From Paralvinella palmiformis (taxonomy: Eukaryota; Annelida; Polychaeta; Terebellida; Alvinellidae): a DNA stretch of 64,000 bases. The translations under genes and the position numbers were made by a program. Shown here in pieces: positions 11,480 through 22,099 of this stretch. Positions within the stretch are counted from its first letter, which is position 1, and the number at the start of each line of letters is the position of its first letter. The stretch lies in assembly GCA_025642065.1 (NCBI GenBank), contig JAODUP010000040.1:1154501-1218500 (forward strand). Direction: 5' to 3'. The notes under the pieces were generated by a model. That model searched no databases, was not told where the DNA came from, and saw only the letters and a program-made list of their open reading frames with translations.

Positions 11480-12120
11480 CTAGTGTTGAACTAGGCTGCC
11501 TTCAATTCCAGATTCCATGAGAACAACGATAACATATTTTTCAATTGCCATTCAATTATAGTTTAACTGTACGTTGTGCTTCGATGCACATCTTGGAATT
11601 CTCTTCTACCAGAGCTTGGCCTTTAACTACTGAAAAGGTCACCTCAGGTTATAGACTATACGTACTTCTTATATAAACACAATACAATAGTACACGTTCT
11701 TGTGTGCCAAATTGTATTTAATTCTTAATTTATCGAATATAAGGTTTTCTCAGACCAGTAAAATGTTATGATGTGTTTGGTATCACAAATTAACCCACAA
11801 CACCATCGTATTGCTATTTATAATCTGATATAATTATCAGGTGTTCAAAACCAGAATAGTTCGATTTAGTACTAGTATTATCAGTGAAGATGTTGTGTGA
11901 TAGCCATGTGTTGTGACGCCAGCTTCTTTAACGAACAAAACTGGTTATCCATGTGGTATTTTAACATGCCTGTTTAATATTACATCTGCCATGCGTGTCA
12001 TATTTGTGCTCTAGATGAATACTAGCTGTTAACAGTCTTTATACAAAAACATTCTATGTATGATATCGTTGTGAACAAATGGCCGCAAGCATAATATATT
12101 ATTTACTTCTTGGATGATAG
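11480..12120. other. Intergenic DNA left of the YR retroelement
   Basis: AT-rich, without coding frames. I searched here for the missing tyrosine recombinase catalytic region of the adjacent element and found none. Confidence 0.5.
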
Positions 12121-12123
12121 AAT

Positions 12124-12236
12124 TTAGTTAGAGTCGATTTGAAAAAAATAGTAATACAAATAATTGGTAGTTGGTAGGCAGCTTGTGCTATACTGTTTGA
12201 CAGCTGCATCCAGGTCCCGTATTAACGCATCAAGTG
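12124..12236 (-). pseudogene. Stub of tyrosine recombinase N-terminus
   Basis: In the frame two bases from the RNase H frame, the minus strand reads DALIRDLDAAVKQYSTSCLP and then a stop at 12126-12124. Helical LDxAVxxY starts followed by a P-T stretch are usual at the beginning of the recombinase of such elements. The R-H-R-Y catalytic half is absent, so this copy is truncated or was deleted here. Confidence 0.45.
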
Positions 12237-12713
12237 AGAGTGCTGTAAGAACAATTGGCACCATGATTGATATGACATATGTCGACATAAGTTAAGCCAC
12301 ACAGTGAGTGCTGACTGGGGATCATAACCCAATATTACTGATATCCAATGGAGGAAATGACCTTTGTTGTGAAGGCGGGACGCCGAATCTGCATAGATAT
12401 TGAGTGATCCTGCTATGTGGGTGCTGCTCATGGTAAAGTTTAACATGTTACCTAGCCAGAACACATTACGCAAGTGAGACATCACTAGAGGATCTTTGTT
12501 GATGCCTTTATTAATTGCTGCGCGTGTTATATTATCCGTGTAGATGATGACATGCCGGCCTTGCCATGACGGTGCCCAGTGATAAATAGCCATTGTTTCT
12601 TTCACATTTATATGTGATCTTGCTATATTTGGCATAGCTATCCGCCAGTTAACATACCCCCAGTCCTCACTGGTTATCATGCCCCCACCTTGGTCACATG
12701 CGTCAGTATTCAT
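12222..12713 (-). pseudogene. RNase H domain of the YR retroelement
   Basis: A frame of 163 codons carries the RNase H acidic set: NTDACDQGGG (first Asp), NVKETMAI (Glu), IYTDNITRAAINKG (second Asp) and HIAGSLNIYADSASR (last Asp). It would remove the RNA strand of the replication hybrid. The frame ends before the recombinase start, which lies in another frame. Confidence 0.75.
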
Positions 12714-12945
12714 GATTAATGGAGCTCATCAGGGTTGACGTATTTCCCTGCTGTTAAAGGCTTGTAGTAAGTCTAGCCAGAATGCGATATCCTCTCTGAA
12801 GGCATCAGTGAGATGAATTTTGTGATCGGCTTTCTTGAGTTGACGGAGGAGATCCAACATTGCAGGTAAACTCTACCTCCGTTAACAACGTGTGCCGCCC
12901 AAGAAAGTCTTCCCGCGAATTGCTGCAGCTGCCTACATGATGCTC
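12714..12945 (-). pseudogene. RT to RNase H connection of the YR retroelement, with stops
   Basis: Translation in shifting frames gives QQFAGRLSWAAHVVNGGR and then ALKKADHKI-like and AFWLDLLQAFNSREI segments, the usual thumb/connection of DIRS-type pol. Two stops and at least one frameshift precede the RNase H frame at 12713. Confidence 0.6.
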
Positions 12946-13835
12946 TCATCTTTGTTTTGTACCCCTCAGAAGGGTGCTTAGGCTGGCTACTTCTGGTAGA
13001 CTTAGTGTAAATGACTCACTGTCAATCTTTATTCCGATGAATGTTAAGGACTGTGTTGGACCTGCCGTTTTCTCCCAGGCTATGCCAAAGCCTAAGAGGC
13101 GTAATAATGTGATCAGAGTGTTGATCCCTGTGATGCAATCAAAGTAGTTATCTGATATCACCAGATAATCATCCAAATACACAACAATTTTAAATCCTCG
13201 TCTTTGCATCATGCGTCGTATCGCTTGTGATAGTCTGTGGAAGATTCCCACTGATAATCTTGCACCGAATGGTAACCGACTGTCATACATGTATGTGTGT
13301 TCCATTTCAAGCTAATACATTGGTGTTGTAATGAATGTGTAGCCACGCTGCTGTATGCACTTTTAAGATCCAGCTTTGCCATGTAGCATCCAGGAGTCAT
13401 AAGCTGTGTTGCACTATTAACGGACTGAACTTTGATATCCATTTTTGTGGACACATAGTCATTCAACCCCTGGCTTTCTGGTTTTGAAGCATCATGGATT
13501 AACCGTACATGGATATCGTCACTCTTCTGGATAGCACCAATTCCACTGACGATTGTTGGTTTGGTTGAAGTAACCACATGCCGACCCTCGCGGATCTCCT
13601 CTCGGATCTGATTTTCAACCTGTTCGTGGTGCTGCGATGTTGCTGATTTATAATTGTGCATTTCTGCTGTATTCGGTTGGACATTCTTATCCATGATATA
13701 AAACCCATGTTCTATGCCCTCTAATAGAAATTCTCTGTCAATATCATCACATAGTTCATTGGTCCATGCATGAAGATTTAAAGTTGTTGGCTTGGATGGT
13801 GGCGGTGGCGGCGGGCCTATGCCTGGCATGGGCAA
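12946..13835 (-). pseudogene. Reverse transcriptase of the YR retroelement, frameshifted
   Basis: Two overlapping frames (13835-13209 and 13305-12946) together cover a DIRS-type reverse transcriptase. The first holds a proline run near its start, VRLIHDASKPESQGLNDY and the motif A block AKLDLKSAYSSV. The second holds RLPFGARLSVGIF and the catalytic KIVVYLDDYLVIS, then LGFGIAWEKT. The switch of frame near 13305 is a one-base lesion rather than a programmed shift, judging by further damage downstream. The enzyme would copy element RNA into DNA. Confidence 0.8.
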
Positions 13836-13837
13836 TG

Positions 13838-14458
13838 TTAACCGTTTTTTGAGTGAGCTGTCAAGGGATGGGCCTCTTCACAGCCTGGGGCTAGGCATCG
13901 ATGCTCATATTTGCATCTATCTCCAAATGGGCATCTTTCTGCCTTACTGGATAGGCCACACACATGTGGCTTCCTGTATGATTTCTTTTGGGAGCTTTGA
14001 TTGTTTCCTTGTTCATGTGGCTTGGTGGCCTTTACACTCATAGCTCCTGTCACTGCTGTTGACGCTATCCGAGGTTTCAGGTTCACAGCTGTCAAATGAG
14101 GGGTGTCGCTTCCCCACCTAAAACCGTGTTGTGCTTGTAGTTGGTGGTAACTCCTATCGAATGCCATAACGCTAGGCCAGAGATGGCCTTCCGCCATTTC
14201 ACTAATCTTGACCGTATAGGCTATGTAGTCAAAAATGGCACCCCTCTGTAGCCGACCCTGTGTCAGCAGCTCCATCATGATTCGTAGGTGAGCCGCCACC
14301 CATTGCATGGGCTTCACATTTTCCAACTGGGGTTGCTTTGGTCCCGCCTTCACAACAATTTTTGTGTCCCCATTACTTGAGAGAAGTTCCTCAACCTCTT
14401 GCCCTGTGGCATTGATATAATCCGTGATGTCCAGATGTTTTACTTTCTGTTTGGGCAA
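13838..14458 (-). pseudogene. Gag-like protein with C-terminal CCCH/CxxxxC zinc motif (YR retroelement)
   Basis: An intact frame of 206 codons. The N-terminal half is predicted to be helical. The C-terminal segment reads ERCPFGDRCKYEHRCLAPGC followed by EEAHP. This cysteine-histidine pattern (CPFGDRCKYEH then RC....C....HP) is seen in gag proteins of Ngaro/DIRS-type elements of invertebrates. It would bind element RNA during particle assembly. It ends 3 bp before the pol frame. The frame is intact, but the element around it is broken. Confidence 0.6.
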
Positions 14459-14475
14459 GAGATAGTTGAGGGGGT

Positions 14476-14736
14476 CTAGATCAACACGCTCGCCTGATCG
14501 TGCATTCTGTCGTGTTGACTGGTCTGTTGTTCATCCTCCAGTAATGTCGCCAGATTCGAGCTGACGTTTTGTTGGTTGTTGATGGGGGTAGTTGGTGGAT
14601 GTTGTAGCGTTCGACCCCCTTGTATCATATTTCCCATCATATGAGCAGAGCACAGCTTCCTCGGGGCTTTTTTCTGTGCCAGAAGTTCAATATGAAGCTC
14701 ATTTATGACATCTGGCTCCAAAACAATGCTAAACAA
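14476..14736 (-). pseudogene. Gag-like N-terminal segment of the YR retroelement
   Basis: An open stretch of 86 codons lies just ahead of the gag frame at 14458. It has mixed charged and Gln/Asn-rich composition without a diagnostic motif. It is assigned to the element only by position and orientation; the 17 bp between the two frames suggest one original gag frame broken by a stop or shift. Confidence 0.45.
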
Positions 14737-14854
14737 TGCCTTGCAATGGCTGACAGGAAGTGCCTGTAAGAGTCCCTGTTAGGCTTCTCCAGAAGGGAGG
14801 AGACAGGTGATGACCCCTTGTGGATACCCTGAATGATCCATGTGAGGGATCATG

Positions 14855-15020
14855 ACAGGTGCTGGCACCCGTGGAACATTATGTATTTACCCCACTCCAA
14901 AGATTACCTTTGGAGTGTGCAGATATTTCCCACAAATACAGTTATATATATGAGCCGGATTCGACCCCACAACTTGGAGGTTTGCAACTGAGCCATATCA
15001 GAGCGCTCTATTGTAAATAT
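14855..15020 (-). mobile_element. tRNA-like SINE fragment (family C-like)
   Basis: On the minus strand, tatggctcagttgc (box A-like, near 14996-14983) is followed by ggggtcgaatccgg (box B, near 14973-14959). Downstream lies the 9-bp inverted pair cactccaaa/tttggagtg (about 14893-14918). No cloverleaf of a functional tRNA can be closed. Confidence 0.45.
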
Positions 15021-15283
15021 CCATATATGTTGCTATCAGACAAAAATAATTTCATAAATGTGATGCGTTCGTTGTGAGACAAGGAATACGTCCGTCCTAT
15101 TGGCGTCTCGTATAAGGAATGACGATTTCGAAAATTGAACTCAACTAGTTTAAGAATATAACACTGTGTATATATTAGTGCGGCATGTATATAATTGGGC
15201 AATACAATAGTGAACCGGTGGCAGTTTAGACCTACAGTCACCTTATAAAAACTCATTTCGCCCAACAACCCCGTCGCACAGCA

Positions 15284-15617
15284 TTGGAAAACACATCCCC
15301 TCTGCAGAAATGGTATGAGAAGACCACAGTTCCCGACCTCAACTCCCTACCTAACAGACACCGCCGACTACGTTTTGGGGGTTTTACCAAACAATATGGA
15401 ACAAATAACCGTCACAACGCAATATGCCCTCACTGCCAACAAGACTTTACCCCCAATCCACTACCTAATAAACTACCCAGCTCACCCCACCTGCCGACAA
15501 CGACTAAAGGACCAATTAACCTTCCAGCAACACAGCTGGATGGATCACGACATTGCCGCTCTCCTCATCAGAAAGGCCACCATCATCCCAGACATTATTG
15601 TCCCTTTACTTAAGTAA
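15284..15617 (+). pseudogene. C-terminal end of a non-LTR retrotransposon ORF2, frameshifted
   Basis: One frame has a zinc-knuckle-like CPHCQQDFT. The next frame continues with PIHYLINYPAHPTCRQRL and a helical end, stopping at 15615-15617. C-x2-C plus HYL..CP.H...R..L is the usual C-terminal signature of LINE ORF2 proteins; the Cys after IN is Tyr here. A frameshift lies between the two halves near 15460. About 48 bp after the stop comes a family B tail, making this LINE a candidate partner of the SINEs. Confidence 0.6.
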
Positions 15618-15659
15618 GATCATACACCTCCCACTAAAATCAGTTTTTTTATATTCTAC

Positions 15660-15815
15660 TTCCAGAGGCTATGCTCCATCAGCGACAGCCTGGGGGAAAT
15701 CCCCAAACTACACACACACACACACACAATTATAATAATTGTGTTATGTCTTATGAGGCTGTGCTGAACAACTGACAGTCTGGGGGTTCTCCCCGAAAGA
15801 CAATTAAAGCAAGCA
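15660..15815 (+). mobile_element. Two family B 3' tails downstream of the LINE fragment
   Basis: A diverged tail aggctatgctccatcagcg.cagcctggggg sits at 15665-15708 and ends in a CA run (15711-15728). A second tail ggctgtgctgaacaactgac follows at 15757-15800 with an agcaagcaag end near 15813. Confidence 0.65.
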
Positions 15816-15837
15816 AGTTGTGTGTTCGACTCTACCA

Positions 15838-16097
15838 TAGAGGCTGTGCTGATAATAAAAAATATAATTATGTCTAATGACTATTCCACATCTTTTTATT
15901 TTAAAATTTGTCATGAATGTTTTTAATGTTATGTTATGGGGGGTGCATTATATAAGCAATGCTTCAAGCATCCTCCTTTTCAACATTATATATGTGTTTG
16001 CTTTCATTAAAATTATGTATTATGAATGTTGAAATAAACGAATTGAATTGAACAAGCGACAACCTGGGGATACTCCCCGAAATACAAGCAAGCAAAT
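15838..16097 (+). mobile_element. Family B tail split by a LINE 3' end insertion
   Basis: The tail start agaggctgtgctga (15838-15852) resumes as aacaagcgacaacctgggga at 16051 and ends agcaagcaaa. The intervening 200 bp end in gaaataaacgaattgaattg, a common kind of non-LTR retrotransposon 3' end. A box B-like tgttcgactct immediately precedes the tail at 15823. Confidence 0.6.
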
Positions 16098-16394
16098 TCT
16101 GGATATAATAATGTTTTCCCAATCAACCATACATACCTTATTTCAACAAATCCCGATTTGGGTTTGTACCCTCATATAGCACATTAATTAAATTATTCCA
16201 CTCCAAACATCCACATCAATGTATGAAGTCCATTTTTAGTATGTTTCGGAGTAACCCCGGAGTCAGATATCCCATATAGGCTAAACAAACAACTGGTTCG
16301 TTCACTCATTCAATCGAAATATTTATACTCTGATCATAACGTTCCATTTATTTTCAGGTTCAGATTCGTGTTGATTTAATAACAACAATAATAC

Positions 16395-17880
16395 GTGATA
16401 CATACTTACTTATACTTATCCTCTTCTGCGTATAGTTTAAGCTTATAGCCTGTTAGCAGATAGTGACCTACCTAAGGTCGCACTGTCATATTGAAAGAAA
16501 GCGTTTACCAGTTGTTGACCATCGAATCCAGGCTTTATCTAACCTTGTTTTAAAGGCGTTTAGACTTGGGGCATTTACAACCTCAGATGGGAGTTGATTC
16601 CATGTATTAGTTGCTCTTATGATGAGGAACTTTTGTCGTACCTCTTTTTACGCGTTCTTTGGCTACTTTGAATGAATGCCCTCTCTTGGTTTGTGACTGA
16701 TCTAATTCGATGTAGTTGGCGTGTATATTATTTATGCCATGTGTATATTTGTACAGCTCTATCATATCGCCTTTGGTCCTACGGTAGTGAAAGCTTGGTA
16801 GCATCAATTGTTTCAGCCTATCCTCATATTCCCTATCATGGAGGCCTGGGACTAACCTAGTGGCACGTCTTTGTACATTCTCAAGTAACGTGGTGTCTTT
16901 TTTTGTCGAGGGACCCCCAGGATGCATTACCATACTCGAAGTAGGGTCAAACCACTAATGTATATAGTCTGGTCACAGACTCACCATCAAAATAGGAATA
17001 TGTCCTGCGTATCAAGTCCAGTATTTGGTTTCCTTTGTTGACCTGTTTTTCACAGTGTTGACTGAAGTTTAATTCAGGATCTATATGGATACCTAGATCT
17101 TTACCCAGTTTGGTCTCATGTAGTTCTACTGGTTTCCGCATTAGGTCTTATAATATTTTTTGTTTGAATTTTTCCCTCCTATGTGCAATATCAAGCTTGC
17201 AGTTATCTGCATTAAATTTCAGCTGCCATTTGTTACTACACTCTTGCAGTGCAATCAAGTCTGTCTGGAGAACCGTTGAGTCTGCTTCTCTGTTTACAAT
17301 TTTGAACAGTTTTGTGTCATCCACGAACATCCTGATTAGACTGTTAACTACCTCCGGCATGTCATTGATGAAGATAATGAATAAGAGGAGTCCCAGAACA
17401 GTGCCCTGTGGTATGCCGCTTAGGACATGCGCTAGTAGGGAGGATACATTGGCTACAGAGATTCTCGGTCTTCTGCCTATGAGGAATGATCTGACCCATA
17501 TGATAATCTTTCCTCTGATGCCGTATCCATATACTTTCCTTGGTAGCCTCTGATGGGGAACAGAGTCAAAGGCCTTAGCAAAGTCTAGATAGATGCAATC
17601 CATGGAGTCATCATTGTCTAATACTTTAGTCCAGTGGTCCAGTACATCCAACAATTATGTAACACAAGATCTCCCCTTGACAAAACCATGTTGACAGCTT
17701 GTCAGCAATCCATTTGAGTCCAAGTGATTTATTAGGATATCTCTAACTATGTGTTCCAGCATTTTGCACTGGATAGAAGTTAGGCTGACTGACCGATAAT
17801 TTGAAGGTATTTGTTTATTTCCTTTCTTGAATATAGGGTGTATGATTCCTATCTTCCAGTCATCAGGGAGATCATAATTT
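16395..17880 (-). mobile_element. 5'-truncated CR1/Jockey-type LINE, mutated
   Basis: The minus-strand element runs from about 17875 (truncated start) to a short tail of ATAAGTA-like repeats near 16400. It encodes RT blocks through to the C-terminus, with at least one internal stop and frameshifts, so it is inactive. The 5' truncation and short-repeat tail are usual for target-primed integration. Confidence 0.75.
16486..17872 (-). pseudogene. Reverse transcriptase of CR1/Jockey-type LINE
   Basis: Blocks in order: LPDDWKIGIIHPIFKKGN and NYRSVSLTS (about 17870-17780); QHGFVKGRSCVT then an in-frame stop at about 17656 where Gln is expected; IYLDFAKAFDSVPHQRL; SGIPQGTVLGLLLFIIFIND; the catalytic box, here MFVDDTK instead of F/YADD; then WQLKFNADNCK. 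Past frameshifts come LGKDLGIHIDPELNFSQH, LLENVQRRATRLVPGL and YRRTKGDMIELYKY. The C-terminus NTWNQLPSEVVNA...RWSTTGKRF ends at a TGA at 16488-16486. Endonuclease is absent. Confidence 0.8.
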
Positions 17881-18610
17881 TTGTTTGTTTTTATTATGAA
17901 CTACATTATATATTCCCCAATAAATAATGAAATAATATGGTCCTAATTAATAACATTTAATTATGTTTGTTTTTGTGTGTGTGTGTGTGTGTGTTTTCAA
18001 AAGATGTTGGTATATTTTCAATTGACATTGCATTATATTAAGTTACTGCCTTAGGTAACTTCTCAATATAGCAATGATCAATCTTACTGTTCACTTTGGC
18101 ATAATACCTGTCACACACATAAAATGTAACAACAAGAAAAACAGTACAAAAGAAAAAAAAATTAAAAATACCTGAACGCTGGATGTTGTCAAATTTTATA
18201 TACCAGACATTGGATTATAGGCCATATTGGGCCAGAACAAGTATCCGTGACTCAATGGATACGAACATGGATAGGGACCAGGTCAGTGGCTATGTTTCTT
18301 GCCCATATCACTAGGAACACGATTGTTCTCGAATATATTAAACTCCCCCCTTATTGCTCGCTGTAAAGCACCTTCTGTTATGATTTAGTACTTGGTGGCA
18401 TATTTACAAGAACCACATACCTTTCTATACTGACAATTTGAGAGCTAAATATTGAATATGGATCCAGACTATTAAGAGGACAATCCAAGCTGCTTATAAG
18501 TTCGTATATTTTTCACCTTCATGGTATTTCCGTTCTATATTCCCAAACTACTTTACTATATGTATTAGTAGTAGTAGTATTCTTCAATGATATATACATA
18601 ATTTGGGACA
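17880..18610. other. Spacer between two LINE fragments
   Basis: AT-rich, with a GT run at 17972-17995. No coding similarity seen. Confidence 0.5.
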
Positions 18611-18624
18611 TCTTCAAATAATTA

Positions 18625-19287
18625 CATAATATCATTTAATATATACATGGATGAGCTCAGTTGCAACTTGAATCAGAGTTATATTGATTGTAGTATGAAT
18701 GGCATGATCATAAATCATTTAATGTACGCGGATGATACCTGTATCATAGCTCCCTCACATACATCTCTCCGGGAACTGCTTGATATCTGTCCTGACTTTT
18801 CTGTTTCAAATTATATTATCTTTAATGAGAAAAAGACAAGGTGTGTGTGTTTTAAACCAAATTCACTGAATGGTTTATTTGTACCTATACTCTTTGCCTT
18901 AATGATGTACCTGTGACTTTCATGACAAGTAACAAATATTTAGGTGTAATTATACATGACAAACATCAGGATGATGATAATATCATGAGATATGTTAAAT
19001 CACTTTATTCAAGAGGGAATATACTTATCAGTCACTTCAAAACATGTTCCTCCATTATTAAAGTAAGTTTATTTAGATCATTCCCTTGCTATGCCTATGG
19101 CTGTCATTTGTGGTCAACATATAAACAGTATACATATAAGTGTGTTGTAGTGGCCTTTAATAATATATATAGAATATTATTTGATATTTTAAGAGGGGAT
19201 AATTTTTTTGCAATTTATGTCAATAATAATATTGATTCATTTGGGGTGCTGGTTCGCAAAAAGTTTATAGTTTTAAAACACGTTTAG
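18625..19287 (+). pseudogene. 3' part of a second LINE reverse transcriptase
   Basis: Two adjacent frames. The first (from about 18625, ending 18916) reads SFNIYMDELS and the catalytic block INHLMYADDTCIIAPS, then IIFNEKKTRCVCFKPN. The second (18913-19287) reads NKYLGVIIHDKHQDDDNIMR, YSRGNILISHFKTCS, and YAYGCHLWSTY. These are the RT palm end and thumb of a non-LTR element. The catalytic YADD is intact, but the upstream part and endonuclease are missing and a frameshift separates the halves. It is distinct from the LINE at 16486-17872. Confidence 0.75.
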
Positions 19288-19289
19288 GT

Positions 19290-21475
19290 GCTACAAGCTA
19301 TTTGCTAGTACAATATATTGTTTCTAGTTTGTTTTATTATCATTCTAGCTCTTGTGCTAGATGAACGAAAATACCCATTTTATAAAAAAAACTCTAACAA
19401 AAAAAATATTTCCCAAATCTAGCTTTCTAAAACATTTTGACATTGTCAATCTAAAAATAGAAGCTACAGATCAAGTAGAATTATTTTAAATAAACTAATA
19501 TTCTGTAGAACTAAGGCCTCAAAATTAAATAGTTTTTAAAAGCTATTTTTAAAAGTATTTTATATGTTATAGATTTAACTGCTTAGACTTAGCTCGTTAA
19601 GAACAACGTGTAAATCTACTAAATCATTATAAATGTAAGTGTAACTAGAAATATAATAATATTTGTCTATTTGGTATTTTTATTCACAAATTAATATTCT
19701 AAATGCGTGTGTTTTATTTTATATTCTTTATTTATCGGGATAATGTTTTTTTTTAAATATTGTCAATAACCCATTCAGGTACTCGGCCAAAGACTGTTTG
19801 TTTATATTTTAACCTCTCTGACTCAGCTAACGTATCACGCCGTCTAGCGAACAATTGTAGTAATGATGCAGTATCTTCACTAGATGTCGACACTGTAAAC
19901 CTCCATACCAACTTTTCGATGAAAAACAAGCCAACGAGTCGTTTTTATTCTGTTTTGCTTTACTCACATAAGCCAACATTGACCTTTGACACTGTTGATT
20001 AAATGGAAAAGTTGGTGGGAAGTACAAATTGTTAAGTCACGTAACAGTGGTGTATACAAAGGAATGTAATTATATGAAAAACTTTCATTATTGTTGTTGT
20101 TGTTATTATTATTATCTTCAATTGTTTTGTTTTTTCATGTAAATATAATTAGTTTAATGTGTATTGTTCTGTTGTCGCACACACAAAAACGCACGGTACT
20201 AAAAAAATTGCACTTCATATTTTGATTGGATGTTATTGATAATGTATTGGTTTGTTTCTGGAGCTACGTGTGACATGGATAGCAGACCGGTGACAGGCTG
20301 TAGGCTGACTTATTAATTAATAAATAAAATAATTACACCATGACCGAGCCTTGGCTTTTTGAACACGACAAGGTTGATGGTCAATTCCCTACTCCGAACG
20401 GTGAAAACATATAACATCCGTAAGCTTGTTCCACAACTTTATCAATATCAATAAAATCCGGAATCCCTGGAAACCCTCCTCAACTCTGGCTCGGCTATAC
20501 CGGAGCGGGAAATTACACGCTTTTAAAATGACAGCCGAATACACTAAATTGCTTGAAAGAGTTCATCTGGTACCACGAAAAGACTCAAACCAAAATGCAT
20601 TGTACGTTTAAATAGAACCATAGGTATACAAGGAAACCATATTAAATGTCATAATTTGCTCCGGCAAATACAGAATCGTGGAGAGTACACGTAGAGTTAT
20701 TACTAACCAATCCATTCAACTCACATTATAACAAAAGTACCAGATCAATCTCAGGTAATTATCAAGGTAAGATCAATATAGGAAGCCTTCAATGCGACCT
20801 TCCTTGTACGTGTAGATCAATATGTATGCCCTCTGTAGACCATTTCTATAGAGTTAATATTGTTACAGTCAGGTGAGTGATAATTATTTAATGACCCTAT
20901 CTACAGGTGATGATGATCTGTCATCATTACATATCGTAACCTGACAATAGTCAGGTTATAGTGACACAATCCGCTAGAGCTGAAGACAGAACTGTGTACA
21001 ATGTTCTTGCGATTTTTTGTTTTAATAAATTATATGAACACGAGTTATGTTAAAATAAAAAGTTGATGCTGTATGAGAGATCTCCTCAAGAATGGTGTGC
21101 CGGAATAGAAACAGGTATATCCCCCCACACACTCAATAATATTCCCGCCCACAAACACACTCAGTAATAAACATAAACACTCCTCACTTTGAAATTTAGA
21201 TATGTTTTAGAATTTCGACAAACGTATCCAGGCTATCTATACATTGTCAACGAAAGGAACATTACGAGCCATGGATGAATGGATAAATGAACATCTGTAC
21301 TTGTACAATTTGGCGCCACTCCTAGCTTCCCGTTTAGTATAGGACACAGTAAGCAAAGCCATCCCAGGTGTTCGTTTACGAGTGTGAACGGGGAGACTTA
21401 ACAGACAATCGGTAACTCTGAACCAGGATGCCCTCATGGCGAAATTTCGGGATGTTTTGAATAATGTTATGGCAG
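19290..21475. other. Intergenic DNA
   Basis: AT-rich, with a short ATT/GTT patch at 20090-20115. Short open frames at 19760-20027 lack any recognisable motif. Confidence 0.5.
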
Positions 21476-21479
21476 TGAT

Positions 21480-21636
21480 GATTGATGTTTTACGGCCACT
21501 TTTGTGCACGTGGTAGGCTAAAATGGACCGAACGACCTTCAAAGATGAAACGCCCTTCAGATATGCCCAGGTCGAGATTCGAACTCAGGTGGTAGTGATC
21601 TGTTATCCAACGCGCTACCAGTTAGACCAAGGAAGA
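21480..21636 (-). mobile_element. tRNA-derived SINE, family A, copy 2
   Basis: Minus strand: ggtctaactggtagcgcgtt (box A region, near 21630-21611), gagttcgaatctcg (box B, near 21585-21572), then gggcgtttcatctttgaagg, tagcctaccacgtgcacaa and aagtggccgtaaaacatc. The match to copies 1, 3 and 4 is clear. The body is shorter because the tcacttcgcctcattacc segment is deleted. Confidence 0.85.
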
Positions 21637-21974
21637 GTTATGGAACGAAAGAAGTAAACAAAATCCCACCATAATCTCGTTTTAAATTTAAATTTTTAGA
21701 TTTATAGACAAAACATGTAAGTTATGTCTGCCAAAGTTAATATAAGGGTTGGACGATATTAATGTGATCTCCGATGCCATGATAAAAGAATCCAAACTTA
21801 ATTCTTTCAACCAACTTTTGGCTTTTCTGTAAACAAAGTCGCAAAACCGAATTTTCAGTATTTTTAATATTCAAAGTCGCTGATTTAGTCTCCAGAATAT
21901 ATTTTTGTTTGAGTTATGTAATTCCTAAGTTGTTAAGGAATTGGTTTTGCATCATTTATCAACATTTTGTATTA

Positions 21975-22096
21975 CATTTTAAAATTATATTTCTCCACTA
22001 TGTGGAGTAATTGAGTGGTTCGCGTCAGATTCGAACCCATACACTGGAGTTGTGCACCGCACTGCTCTAACCACTGCACAACCGGAGCGCCCACAC
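21975..22096 (-). mobile_element. tRNA-like SINE fragment (family C)
   Basis: Minus strand: ggcgctccggttgtgcagtg, gttagagcagtgcgg, then gggttcgaatctgacg as box B. A small hairpin ctccactatgtggag lies just beyond. The head resembles the one at 61820-61905. A working tRNA fold is not evident. Confidence 0.55.
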
Positions 22097-22099
22097 TCC

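Larger units (their letters stand above)
12120..14740 (-). mobile_element. Degenerate tyrosine-recombinase (DIRS/Ngaro-like) retroelement
   Basis: Read on the minus strand, the order is a gag-like region with a CCCH-type zinc motif (14736-13838), reverse transcriptase (13835-12946), a connection region (12945-12714), RNase H (12713-12222) and the first residues of a tyrosine recombinase (about 12236-12124). This order and the RT-RNase H layout without an integrase are typical of YR retrotransposons. Frameshifts and stops break the pol frame, and the recombinase catalytic half is gone, so the copy is dead. Inverted or split direct terminal repeats were not detected. DIRS versus Ngaro placement is unresolved. 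Confidence 0.8.

Noticed and set aside
12946..13835. Programmed frameshift between the two RT frames
   Set aside because: The connection region beyond carries additional stops and shifts, so simple decay explains the break.
21980..22096. Possible functional tRNA gene
   Set aside because: Box B is good, but the acceptor stem and anticodon arm cannot be paired; fits a SINE head better.
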